A stretch of DNA of 64,000 bases, taken from NCBI GenBank assembly GCA_946406115.1, contig OX291541.1, positions 19,251,908 through 19,315,907 of the forward strand. The letters run 5' to 3'. Origin of the DNA: Apoda limacodes. Lineage: Eukaryota > Arthropoda > Insecta > Lepidoptera > Limacodidae. This document shows, one piece after another, positions 30,795-44,200 of this stretch. Below the pieces are notes generated by a model. That model did no database searches. It saw nothing but the letters and a program-made list of their open reading frames with translations, and was not told the origin of the DNA. A program made the position numbers and the translations under genes. The stretch's first letter is position 1. Each line of letters begins with the position of its first letter.

Positions 30795-33700
30795 TCGAAC
30801 CAGCCCTTTTTAGGCGCAACTACCTTAGTAACTGAAAATTAGTTTACGATACAAAGAATGTTAGAATTTAGGCTATTTTATTTATGAAGTTTCATTCGAA
30901 GAATTCTAAATGGCTCGAGTAAAGGAGATGCTAATCTGGTCCCAGGGCGTTAAGTGTGCGCGGTTAATACATATTATTATTATTTATTTATGTAATAAGG
31001 GTATTTATAAAAAATATTCTTTTTAGCTTTAATACCGACCCAATAGAATTGTATTTGTAAAGTCAAATAATGTTTAGCTAAACTGAGCGTAGAACTAATA
31101 GTTTAAGAAATGTAAAAAAAAACCTAAATTATTTTTGTTTAATAACTATATTTAAAACTATAGTATTGGAACTTTTTGGATAGGTGTGAAAGGTTCAGTT
31201 GCCAAATCTCGTGAATTACGGAGTGTGGCGATTGATTCGCGATTAACAAATATTGAGCTGCTAAGCGCTTCAAAGGGGTTTGCTATTTTTGGCGATCACT
31301 AGCGACTTAGTGGCCATCCATTTTAATACTCACGTATTAAAATTTGACAAAGTCATAATTATCAATACAAAAAATACACGGCAAACTATTTATTCATAGG
31401 AATGTGACAGTGTGTTTAGAATTTAGATAGGTGCTGGCAACTTACTTGTGTAAATTAACAAAATAATTATCTCGTGCAGAGAATTAGTACGGTAGATGAA
31501 GGCTATGTTCCAATTCACTTTTACCCTGTGTTAAGTAATTAGCGCCTATAGCACGGACGCGATCCTGTTTATAGAATTTCGTTTAATGAGCGGTCACTAT
31601 ATGTCTCTGTTACACGCGCATAATTATTTGCTGTCGCACTCGCACAACGATGCGATAACCGACCGCAGCCATCAGAAATTATTACGATTTGACCCACAGA
31701 CCTAGGATTTTTTCGCTAATGATTTGACCACTGAACGTAGGCTAAGAAGTAAAAAGTCTATGTAGGAAATTCTTTGTGCTTCGCGTCCGTGCTGTAGTAA
31801 AGTTGATTTTACAACCGTTTTGTAATGAGTGTTTGAGAGTTATCGTAATTTCTAACCTGAGAGTATACTAAATAAATTCAGTTGATTGATTACCCTGAGC
31901 TAGGCGTTCCAATACATCTTTTATAACCTTCTTGTTGCGTTTTGGAACACACCTGGACCGACATTTATCACTGTGTGATGTGTATGTAACGTAGTATGCG
32001 TGGTGTAACGCTTGGTATTACGGTTCTTGTATTAATATTTTTGGTACTGGTTTTTTTTTAAGCTTAAGTTAAGCTCCATGTAAACTTATGTTTCGTGTCA
32101 TTTTTAACAATTTTCACATACATTAAAGAGTAATTTAGTTCAAATCTTGAATAAATAATCTAACACCTAAAACATTAAATTTAACAATGCTTTGGACATT
32201 ATAGTATTTGAAATAAATATATTTTGCACAATAAGGTTTAATCAAAAGTTTAATTTTGTTTAATAACTATATTTACTCTTACCCGTTTTTTCGAAAACAG
32301 ATTTTGTTGAAAATTATAGTTAGAAGAAAATCAGATTTTAGAACACGCGGTTCCAATGTTTAAGTCATAAATCTTGACTTTGAAAGCTTTTAGCTTGCAA
32401 AAACTATATCTTAAAGAAAAAAAAACATTTAAGAATTTGAAGAACTATCCAACGACACCCCACACAATGTGGTGCGTTAAAAAAAATTACATTCCTTTTT
32501 TTTTCTTATTTTCGTGACAACTGTATAGCGTAGGGCGTAACTGTATAATATATAACTAACTAATATATGTAAAATCTTCCTTTTAAATACTAACAGATGA
32601 GCATGGCAAAAAATATGGGTTCTATTTTGCCATTTGTATAGGGAACTCTGACAGATAACCATTGTCAATGGAGTCGGTGAGGGAAACACAAATAGGTGCT
32701 GCTTTGTACATGTCTTTTCTTTCTATTGTATTGAAATGTTTCCAATGGAATTGAGTCCTAATTACCTATTTGTTTATAGGTACACAAAGTGTTATCATTT
32801 ACATCTATTACTGAATAATTTTATGGTTGCATGTCGACCTTGATCAAACCATTAATTTTGCCGCAGCTATCGGCCAAAGCATGCTGTTAAAGTTTTTAAT
32901 ACCTGTCCCTACCTAAGCCAATCGGAAAGTCGGAATAAAATAAAAAATAATCAATAAACTAGTAACTATTAGGCAGCATAGTAGTCATTGATTGACATTT
33001 CTAGACCTAAGTGAAACCTGTTTTATTTCTAAGTCCATGAATATGTTATTATAGTTTGTCGTTTTCTTTTCTACATTATTTGATATAGAAAGGCTTTAAT
33101 CATTGTCGACAAAGTTTATTGAATGATGAAAACAACTATTTTTTTTTATCACATTACCTAATATTATTGAAATGTAGTCTTTAAACCTGGATGGTCAGCG
33201 AGTTAAAGGCATCTTAGTTTCTTAACCTTTTATAAGATCATTTTAAATCCTGTGATCTAAATATACTGTAATAGTACCTATATTATTGTAATAGATTATA
33301 AGTTAAAAAGTGATAAACACGACTGGTCAGTCATTTATTGGTTTGTTATGAAATTATGTATGTTTAATATCATTATTTGTTTTAAGTATAAAGAAAATAT
33401 ATTGTTCTAAATAAAAAAATATATAAGTTTTATTATTTATTTAACCTTAATTGTTGAATCATATGAATACACAACTTTGAAGAATCTGCTACACAACTAT
33501 TACTAACATTATTATAGGTGCAAATACTTTCACAATCAAATTTTCTATAACATATCCCACCACAAACACCCTGAAAATTAAATGAGAACTGAGATTTCCA
33601 AAGTGTGTCAAAATAAAGAAATAGAACATCTTTCTCTTATAGTTAAAAAAGTAAAATCACATTCATAGCGTAATACTAGATCTAAAACAAAGATATATTT

Positions 33701-33963
33701 ACATTTAACCTCTAGACGGTCAGTTATTTCGGTTTTAAACTAACTATATAAATCTCCATTCGAAAATAATATTTGATATCGAACAAGTTAATATTTAATA
33801 TAATAGTACAATTAACGTAATCGTCCTCTCGGTCAAATTAAAAAACAAATAACATTATTCGACATCCACTTAATTACTATATTATGAAAATACTACGTAG
33901 TTTAAACAATTGTGAATTTATCCAATACTATTCGTTTTTGATGTCGGACAACTAACTTCATTA
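30795..33963. other. Intergenic DNA, nothing recognised
   Basis: AT-rich. I found no exon that could join to either gene, no repeat with clear ends and no RNA gene. Confidence 0.45.
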
Positions 33964-34284
33964 GGCGCCTGTGTGATCCGCCATTAGATATTTCAATTTT
34001 CGCTCCGCGCAAACCTTTTTTGTAAACTGTTTACATTAAAAAGGACCTAGTCAAAAGCTATTTTTGAAATCATTTGTCTGGTTTGTAAACTTTGTCTGTA
34101 AATTTTAAAAGTGGCCGTTTTTAGCAGAAATGTTAAAACTAACAGATATATCTAACAAACAATACAAAACGTTCTAAAAAATTACTTTTGGCTAGATTTT
34201 TTTCCGTGGTAACAATTTAAAAAAAGCTTTCTTTAAAAACAAAATTAAAAATATCTAATCGTAGTTGCCATTAGTCAGCGCCTT
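33964..34284. mobile_element. Fold-back element ('gccattagatattt' family)
   Basis: Ends 'ttaggcgcctg' and 'cagcgccttaa' are inverted, and 'cgccattagatattt' near the left matches 'aaatatctaatcg' near the right. The layout TTA|GGCGC...GCGCC|TTA would fit a Harbinger-type TTA duplication. It lies about 200 bp beyond the ATRX stop codon. Related sequences at 18186-18250 and 58502-59036. Confidence 0.55.
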
Positions 34285-34470
34285 AAGCGTAACAAGCTCC
34301 AGCATTTATTTTGATTTGTATAAGTTCAGTTAAGGCGGGAGGGACTTATCCTTACACTTCGAACGCCATCGCTTTATAAAAAAAATGTATAAGACATCTA
34401 ACGTTAGTATTCTTGTTTTGATTATCATTCTATCACATCAGTATTTACTAGTAAATTACTACTAGAGATA

Positions 34471-34476
34471 TTTATT
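34471..34476 (-). terminator. ATRX poly(A) signal AATAAA
   Basis: A perfect AATAAA on the - strand five bases after the ATRX stop codon. The closeness is unusual, so a later signal may be the one used. Confidence 0.4.
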
Positions 34477-34481
34477 TATAT

Positions 34482-34543
34482 TTAGTCCAATTCAATGATG
34501 TCGTCAATATCATCGAGGTTGAAGTCTTTGAGAGTCATTGGCA
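34482..34543 (-). CDS. ATRX: ATRX last exon (w22, stop codon)
   Basis: Acceptor 'gcttttttcag', phase 1 in. It encodes '[20 protein letters not shown]' then TAA. Joins in phase to 'KKKKTE' of the previous exon. The acidic hydrophobic end resembles a SUMO-interaction or transactivation-type motif. Confidence 0.8.
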
Positions 34544-35175
34544 CTGAAAAAAGCAATAAAACTTTGAACACTACAATTTTTGTTCTTTGATAAATAAATT
34601 ACATCTAAAATAAATCTATTAAGAGTATCATTGATAAACAAAAGATATGCCCGTTTCATACTGTTATAGATCGCGGCACGTTTTGAACCAAAATGGTGGT
34701 CGTCCACGCAGGTACAGTAACGGACAATAGTACTAACAAATGTTTCGTGCGTGGCCCGTTATTTCTCATATTTTTTTCCTAAGTTATTATGTGACTAAGT
34801 ACTTACTGTCTGGCACTGCCCTGCGCCCATATATATAGCCCACATGAGACAACAGATATTACGTCCCATATACCCAGTAATAATATCTTATTAAGTTAAT
34901 TAATTAAAAAAGTTTTGATGAATACATTCTATTTAACTAGAATTGTTATAAATACGTAATATCGGACCATCTTTGTACTTGTGGCGTGGGAAGTGGTCGT
35001 TAGATATAATGGAATTTAACATTTAAAAAAATAAGAATTTCATAAAACACTAAGGGGTTAAAAGTTGTAAATATTCCTATAACACTAAACACTAATGAAA
35101 CATAAAGGTGACATTTCACTCGTAAATAATAGACTTTATTAAATACCTTACCTACCTTCGGATGTCAAAACTGTT

Positions 35176-35236
<61 letters not shown>

Positions 35237-38200
35237 TGTGGGTGTGAAGGAGTGAATGCATTAGTGTATTATTAGCTTAAAAAAGAAGAATAGAGGAGTT
35301 CTGTGTGACTATTGTTTGTCTTATTTGTATTAAAAACAACAAGGCCTGTTGTTTAAATTTAAATTAAATAGAAAAATTTAATGGAAAATGTCGTTTAATG
35401 ACATTTATTAGGTCCCGCATTATAGTGCGCACCGAAGTCCCAGATAAATAATAGTTACCATAAAAAAACCGGCCAAGTACGAGTCAGACACGCGCACGTA
35501 GGGTTCTGTACCATTATCCATAAAAACGGCAAAATAAATCACGTTTGTTGTATGAGAGCCCCCCTTAAATATTTGTTTTATTTTAATTTAATTATTTATT
35601 TTTAAAGTGAATATATAACTTAATATGTGATTGACAAAGATTGTGACAGCAAGAGTTTATAAAAAATATGTATTGTTATAATTTACGATTTTTAATTATC
35701 CCTCACCTTATTTCCAAAAGTACACCTGAAAAAAATGTAATTGCCTATGCCTACAGTGCACTGCGAAATCTCGCTGCGTGAATTTCTTTCGGACAGATAT
35801 TATTTTCGCGTACTTTAAGCTAACGTAGACTTGTCAATAAAGTTATAAGCGGCTTTTGTAACTTTGTATCTAGTTCTTTGGATAAGACACATGTTTTGGA
35901 CGAGAATGCTTCCATCATTAATAAAGTGAAAACAACCTTCTGTTTATTGCATTATAGGTGCGGTGTATTTATTCATATTTTGTGTTAAATCATCATTTAA
36001 ATAAAAAACGTGAGCAAAAATTGTCGCTAAAACGCTACTTCATGTCACGTAATATTTGTGACATCACCTGCCTGGAAATAAATAGAAAAATATCGGATTA
36101 TAATAAAAGAAAGGATGTACTGAAGCTGTTTCTATCTCAATTTAATTTTATTTCTAGAAAATTTTATTAATAGTGCCACAACGAATGAAAAACCCATCAT
36201 TTACTCACCTTTATTGTTTACAGGCTAGTGATGTCACAACCAAACATGAAGAATTTCTCATAGCGTAATTATAAATTAACCGTATTTTTTTTGCATCTAA
36301 TATCTGTGGATTTTCAACCCGATTAAAAGTAAATTTTCACCATAGTCAAATATATAGGCAGATTGCCGCCATACAGTGTGTTTGGTTAGTTACTTTAGTT
36401 CGCTGAGGTTGGATTGTTCGATGGGTGGAAGAGACAATGTTGTCCATTCTCTAGCCCCATGACAATCATAAATCGGACAAAGTTCAATTATTAAAACTGC
36501 CTTGGTTTTTAGAAGTTGGGTTTTTAAACACTAATTTATCATACATACCTTCAGTCTTTTTCTTTTTTGGTACAATGCTGTCTATTGATACAAAAGGTCT
36601 CTTCTTAGGGTCGCTCGAGGCCTTGATGTTTGGTTTCAATGTTTCCATATTTGTTACTCTTACAATGCCCCTCCCGCTGAAAAATATATTATTATTTACA
36701 AAATATTGCCTTTGTAAGATCCACAAAAATAAAAACAAGATTAGGTGTATTAATTCAAATCCTTGTAAACCGCAATTTCAAGCTGTGTTACTGTAACTAC
36801 TCGATTATATTACATGAATAAGTTTTTATTTACCTGCTAGAATCTTTAGTGGTTTTTGGCATGACCTGTTTCAGTGTTTTTCCAGCAGCACTTAAGATAA
36901 TAGTACTGGAGGTCCCAACTACCGTCGAGGAACTTTCTTTTTTATCAGTCTTCGTTTTGGCCAACACATTAGGGCTTTTATCCTTTGATTCAGTTTTGCT
37001 AATAACAATATTCTTGCCTAATTTATCGATAACTTTTGAGGTAGACGCTGAGCCTGTTAAATCAACTGTTTCCGTCGGTTTTGGTTTCAGTACTGGAACG
37101 TTACGTTTGTTATCGTTTGGTGATCCTAAAATGTTGTTTAACTTTTTCAAAATCAAATCGCTTTTTGAAGACAACTGTCTAATAAAGTCTCCTCTTTCCG
37201 AAATTGTAGATGGTTTCGTCGGTGTCGAATTTTTACTAGTCGAAGGTGTAATTGTTTTATTTTTAGTTGTGCCTAGTGTTACTTTACTAGGAGTAGCAAC
37301 AGTTTTGCTAATCATGCCATCTACGGTTGTTTTATTCTTAAGGTCCATTAATTTACCAGGATTCAAGCTGGAAGTAGTAGTTGTCGTCTTACGTGCTACT
37401 AAGCTGGACGGTATACTTTTCGTAGCGTCCTTCGAATTTGTCCTTGATTTATTGGGATCTTCGTATGTGTCAGCTCGTATATGCACAACATCTTTCAGAA
37501 TAGAGAGAGGGTCGCTAGGACTCTGCGATCTTGAGCGACTGCTGCTGCTGCTACTTGATGATGACACGTTGCGAACACGACTAATGGACTTCTCATTTGC
37601 TTTGGGTCGTTCATTTAAACTGGTAGCTTTTTTAACTTTAGACATTTCATTTTCTATTAGTTTTTTTGAAGAAGCATGATCTGGAACATTTTGTCTTGTT
37701 AACGTGTTTGTACTTGATTTCGAAGTTGGTGTTCTTTTTGCATTAGACGTTATTATGGAGTCATCATCATCTAGAGATATGCATGGGTTATCATTTCTGT
37801 TAAGTATTTCAAGCTTTCCGTTTTTACCGATTCTAATTATATCGCCCGGTTTACAAACTGTTTTATTTTTGACATCTGTATTAGTTGGTACGGGTGTTGT
37901 TTCACTCTGTGAATTAATTTTCTTGACATTGTCAGATAGTCGCGCGATTTCTTTGTGTGTGTCTTGTGTCTTCGATTTGAGTGCCGCATCGACGACAGAT
38001 TTTGATACTTTAGTTAGTTTATTTACTGTAGATGAAGGTATCGTTTTCTTTTTATCCAATATCGATATAAGCTGATCAGGTTGTACAGGACCAACACTCT
38101 GTATATTCAAATTTAGCTGATTAATATCATGTGGCTTATTATAATCAAAAACTATTTCCTCTTGATTTGATTGCGGCATATTAGGAGATAAAATCATAGG

Positions 38201-41200
38201 ATTAACTTTGGTTAAAGAAACTGGTACCACATGCGGATTTATCCGATCTATTCTAGTGATCGTAGGCATTTGGTTATTCTCTTGTCGTACAACACCAGAA
38301 ATAGTTTCATCCTCATCGTCACTGTCCAAAGAGATAGTTTTTGACAAAGTTTGACCAACCCTTCTAAAAGTTTCAACACTCGGCTGCAAATTTGACTGAA
38401 CAGATGTGCTTGGCTTTGAAACTATTTTTCCTCCTGTAATCTGTACAGTTTGAGATTGCAAGGTGGTTTTGCAAGGTCCTTTTGCAAGGACGGTATTAAG
38501 AATAAGCGGTTGATTTCTTCCTCTCACGTTTTCAATATGAGAAGATCTATGGAGCGGATAATTAACTGTAGATACAGGAGTACCCGTAGGGAAGACGGAG
38601 GAAATAGAGACTGGGGTAGGTGGCGGAGCGCTGACAATATGTAAATCGTCATCATCTGGCAGTATGCATTCGTCACCCGACTGATGAGGACCAACCGATG
38701 TTTCAAGTGCTGGCACGTTTACTGCGCTTTGGATTCTGTTGGAAAATTAGAAGTAATTACTTAATCTGTTAAATAGAAACTTTCATCATCGCATGTCTTC
38801 GGAATACAGATATTATCATGGTGTCAAGATTTGTATCATGAATACATTTTTGTTTGTTTTGTTAAAATATTTTTTATACTTTTTTGTTTAATTCTTTAAA
38901 TCATTAAGTTAATACAACAAAGCAGCTTGGTTTGTGAATTCTCAAAGTAATATATAATAATAAGCAACAGTAGTAGCAGATATTGTTGATTTAGCAGTTG
39001 TCTAATAAAAAATTAAACACTATTTCAAAAGTTAAAAATCTTAGGGAAGTCAAGGATTAATTATTAAAATTCCTGGGCCTGTAAATGTTGAAGTTAAAAG
39101 CAACGTCTTTTTTTAATATATTGATGTGTCTACTACCCAGTAGTGCAGTTTGATGGATATTACATAAGTTTTTTAAAGCTTTCTTATAGATATGCAGGTT
39201 TTCGCACGACATTTTCCTTCAACGAAAAACTAGTGGTGTAAACGAACACTAAGAATACCTAAGAATTAAAAAACTGACTAAGTAAATTCGCGTAAACCGG
39301 GTGCGACAGCAAGAAAGACACCCTTTTTTTAGGCTAGGTAAGGCTAGTTGCCTCAATTTTTTATGCGTAATTATAAAAGGTCATTATGAATTAGAATCAG
39401 TGAAAAAAAAAATCCTCCGATAACTAATTTCGATATACTTGCTGCTTGTACTGGTGTATAATCCTGGAAAGTTGCTGTTAAAATATAGTAACCTGTCCTT
39501 GACAGTACCTGCGCGAAATATAACTACTCTATAGCGTTTGCGCCCATAACTTTATTCTTGTTTCTTTATCTCGCTACACGTGTTGTACTAGTGTACAGTC
39601 GTGGAAAGTTGTTGTTAACATATAGTTACCTGTCCTTGACAGTACCTGCGCGAAATAACGCCCAACTTTGCTCAAGACACATAACGATCAAATCACAATC
39701 AATGTGGAGGCTTTAAGCAGCACGAACAACCGAGTTTGTCAACAGCTTATTTGGGTACGCTTAGTCTTATCAGCCTCATACGTCCCAACTGTTTGGGCAC
39801 GGCTTACCCTCAACGAGAATGATTTGGGCCGTAGTGGTATCTGTTTAAACACACTTTGGTTCATCAATCAGAAACTTATTAATTTTAACCCGCTTTTAAG
39901 ATAATATTTGGCCTACTAAATGAAGAAAAGAAAAGGAAGGAAACAATAGGTTTTGAATATAATTGATGGAGTACTTACAGTCCGACGGGAACTACTGCAG
40001 GCGTGGCGGCAGTCTTCGCCGAGGCAATATGAGCAGCGTCTTTCGACGGTACTTCTACTCTGGCGGAGTTTGCAATCGCCGCGGCGAGCGTCATAAACCC
40101 CAAATTAGGCGTATTTATCTCCTTTGTTGTGACTTCTGTGGTAGGTTTTGGATTTATCTTTATCAGCGGATCTCGATCTAATCTTTCTTGTTTTATCCTT
40201 GTTCTTGTCGTTTCTACTTTTTTTGCTCTGGTTTCGTTTTTTTCTTGTTCTTTAGTTATTTTTTGTTCCCGTGGTTGCTCTACAACCGTTTTGGAAGTAG
40301 AGGCGCCCGTCTTAGAACTAGTTTTGTTTAACTTCTTTAGTATGGGTAATCCTAAAACCTATTTGAAAGAATGATAAATACATAAGTGGTGTTGTTAAAC
40401 TGAAATAGAAGCAGTTCTTTTTTTACTAAAATAAACAAAAAGAGGACAGATGCATCAATTAACTTAAGTATTCAATGCTAACCTTGACTGCTATATCATA
40501 AATTGGGCCGCTGTCTATAGGCTTGCCCGTCGCTTCTAATTCTTGTAAAGTTCTGAACGTGCTATACTGAGCCGCCAATATAGCAGCATCTTCGTCCAGC
40601 ATCGGATTTCCAGCTAGATATGTGTGAGCTACAATCTTTATAAAGTTTTTATTACTAAGCAATGAAGGATGTAAAGGAACTTTTTCAACGTCTTCCACTA
40701 CTTCAGTTTTCATAACATTTTTGGCCGCTTCAGTTTTTTTGACTGTCTGCTTTTTGGGTTCTAACATTTTGTTCATTTCAGGTATTCTAGGTTGTTCTTG
40801 TGGTTCGTCATCATCGCTAAGTATTATACTTTCCATATCAGTATTTACCGTTTTTTGGTTTTGAGAATAAGATTCATCCATTTTTTCCGTCTTTACAACA
40901 GATTTCAGATTTTTTTTTGATTTTGGACCAGGTTTATATTTCTTATTCTTATTCTCAGCAGGAGGCATCTTTTGTTTTTCCTCAATTTGATTAACATTTT
41001 CTTCAAACGGTTCAACTAGATCATTTGTTATTACTTCTGTGTCACTTTCACCTCTCTGCCAATCGTCATCATTATCTAAGTCAACAACGAGATCTTTGGC
41101 AATAGAACCTAAGTGTTTTTCTGCAGCTAATGCCGCCCGTCTTTTTTTTCTGCCATCACTTTCCAAACTATCTTCTTTGATTTCTTGGCTATCATGAGAC

Positions 41201-44200
41201 GTTGATGGAATTTCTTCTTGATTCACACGTGTTTTCTTACGAGGTCTTCCCCTTTTCTTCTCATTACGATCTATTTTAGCTTCAGAAGAGGTGCTTGTAC
41301 TGGCTTGCTGAACGTCAGTCAAAGGAGGCATAGTGGGTTCTTCCTTTTGGAGCAAGACATTAGCGATACTCATTGTTAATTCATCGCTACCAGACAAATC
41401 TTCTATTCGGCCACTAGCGACGATTTTTCTAACATTAGATATCAATTCTGAAATCTCTTTTGGTCCGCGTTTGCTATGGAAATTGTGTCTAATTAAAATG
41501 CTGCTAATTTTTTCAACAAGGATCTCTTCTTTATCTTTTATTCTATCCGATGTAATTAGTTCATGAGAATTGTCTTCTACTGGGGGTGAAACAGTTATGG
41601 GTATATCTGGAATGGAATTGACTAAAGCTTTTTTCCTCCCCTTCTTTGCCTTCGGTTCGTACGGCGTGTAATCGGCATCTTTTTCAACTTTTATTATTTC
41701 CTGTTTAATAATCGGAGGTTCTTTGTGATGATCTAGACTATGTAATCGCTTCAGTGGCGTTTTGACCACGGGGTTCATGGCTAAACTTTCTGAAAAACAA
41801 ATAAGATTATTTTTTGAACGCGACTTAAAATTATATAATATTTTCAAGTAGTATCTTTTTGTTAAAAAACGAGTTTTAGGGAGATCACTTCCAGATAACT
41901 ATTTTTTTTTAATCTGTGATGATGCCTCATAAGGTTAGTCTCTTACTGCACACGAATTTATCTAATGCCCTAATGCATCTAAAGATATTGCAGATACGAT
42001 AGATATTCAAAGTATTTCCAGTTAGCTTCAAACTAAAACAGGAATAGCCAAGCTGTTGATGAGGCTAATACACCAATAGCATGTTCATAGATCTACTTTT
42101 TTGCGATGCTTGTGGCCTTAGTCATTAAACGAATAAAGACTTTCGATGTCAATGTACAAATTCGGAATTGTTTTAACTGCCCGGAAAGGTAACAGAACAT
42201 TTTCATTACACACAGCGCCACCTGGGCCCAAAGTAAGCAAAGCTTGTGTTATGGATTCCAAACAACTATTACAAATACATATATATTACTTTTTGTTAGG
42301 AAATACATACTTATCATACATAAAATACACCCAGACTCAAGATAAACACAAATGTTTATCACATAAATGTTTGTCCAGTGCGGGAATCGAACCCACTACT
42401 TAGTAACTGCACTTGCACTTTTTACAAACGGTACGACTAACGTTTATATGTGTCTTCACATAAATTTTAACATGTGAAAGCTTTTGGAACGGTTCGTAGC
42501 AAAACCATTAAAAATACTGCTTCGAAGTCGTTATCTGAAACAACCTACTACTATTTAATTTTATTCAGCATAGCAACTCTACATGTACACTGTGTAGTAC
42601 CTTTATGTTTGTACTCCTCGTGGAACTGCAGCCATGCGGCGTCGCGCTCGTGCTCGTTGAGCGCCTGCTCGGAGGAGCCACGTAGTAGCGAGTCGTGCTC
42701 GTGTACCGCGTGCAACGCCGCGTCACGCGCCACGCGCAGCAGCACCACGTCGCGCACGCCAACCGCCACGCCACCAGCCACACCCACACCTAGCTCGTCG
42801 AACCTATCAATGTAAAACACAATCAGTACATTACTGCCACGGTCTGTAATGAATGCGTTGCTGGCAGCGTTAATGATGGCGTGGAAGCCTTTAAAGCGGG
42901 GACAGCAAGTCCTTCAATGATGACCAAGCTTGAAGGCCGAAAGTGTAGCTAAGCTTAGATCGAAGCCATCGCAGCTAGGCCAGCAGCGCAGTCATTGCAT
43001 ATCAAGGCTTGTATAGTGCTTTGCTCAAACAATGAGAGTAATTTAAATATAACCAGCTTAAAAGGTTGACTTTGCTCAAAGAAGGTTACCAAAATAATGA
43101 TTAAATTAACAAGCATTTTTGAGTAAAATCCTTTTGCACCTGATTATTTTTTAATCAAAACTCGACAGTAATGGATTTTCAAAAAAAATTGCTGATGGCT
43201 AAAAATCACCAGCAATCAAATTTCATACATGTGTGATGTGAAGGCGGATATTCGTGTAACGCGGAAAGGTCGACTTCGCTCATCGTTGAAACAGTACATT
43301 ATCATACGCATACAGCAGTTGTAGCAGTATATTGAGTAAGTTTTCTTTCGAACATCATGTCCGGTCAATACTGGTTGTAGTATTATTTATTGCACAATAT
43401 AATACAAAAATAAAAAAAACGGCTAAGTGCGAATCGGACTCATGCACTAAGCATTTTAGGAATAAAAAAATATTTGTGACAAAACTTACGTTTGTCTTAT
43501 GTTTTAGGCTTATTGGTGGATTTTTTGTATTTGTCAATAAAAACACAAACACTTAAACAATATATTCCATTCGGATTCGGTTGCAATAAAAGTCATGCAT
43601 TAATTAAAATTAACAAAACGAGAAAACATCAAATTTCATTCAGAAATAAAAAAAATTGTATAAATTATTGGACAAATACATCTTATCGTAATGAGCCTAG
43701 GCAAATGATTATAATTTATATTTACAAGCACATCATCAGTATTACTGAAATTAGTTTTAGGGCCTATAATGTTTACCCTTTAACGAAATAAATACGACAG
43801 ATAACAGTTCCATACCTGTACAGTTCAGTGAGTTCGGCCATGTTGTAGTGCCGATCTATCTGCTGCTCATCGACAACGCGGCACGCGACCGCTTGCTTCG
43901 TCACAGACCGCTCGTATATTTTCTGCTCCATGGTGCCCTAAAAAACTTGATATTAATTTCCACCTAACCATCATACCAGTCACAGTAAACTATTGACCTC
44001 CGGCCAGATACTTATCCTGTATTTGACGAGCGACAGAGATAGAAAATAATAAAATATTTTACTTATATATTTTTAACGTCCGTTTATAGCAAGACGTGCT
44101 ACATAAATATGCTAATATTATATAACTGACTTCATCAGGCACTCTCATAATTAAATTTGTTTTTTTTATAAGTGTCTTATCCAACGATAAGAAAATCATA

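Larger units (their letters stand above)
34544..36548. other. ATRX intron w21-w22
   Basis: It contains a TG microsatellite (35178-35240) and a truncated dispersed repeat (35461-35640). The rest is AT-rich and unrecognised. Confidence 0.6.

Noticed and set aside
36849..37679. 276-codon + strand open frame
   Set aside because: Exact antisense shadow of ATRX exon w20. The - strand frame is longer, splices in phase with its neighbours on both sides and has the composition of a coding tail.
34482..41789. ATRX tail exons as one or two separate genes
   Set aside because: No initiation context; every boundary has a splice site and all phases continue from the helicase exons, which would be unlikely by chance over five junctions.
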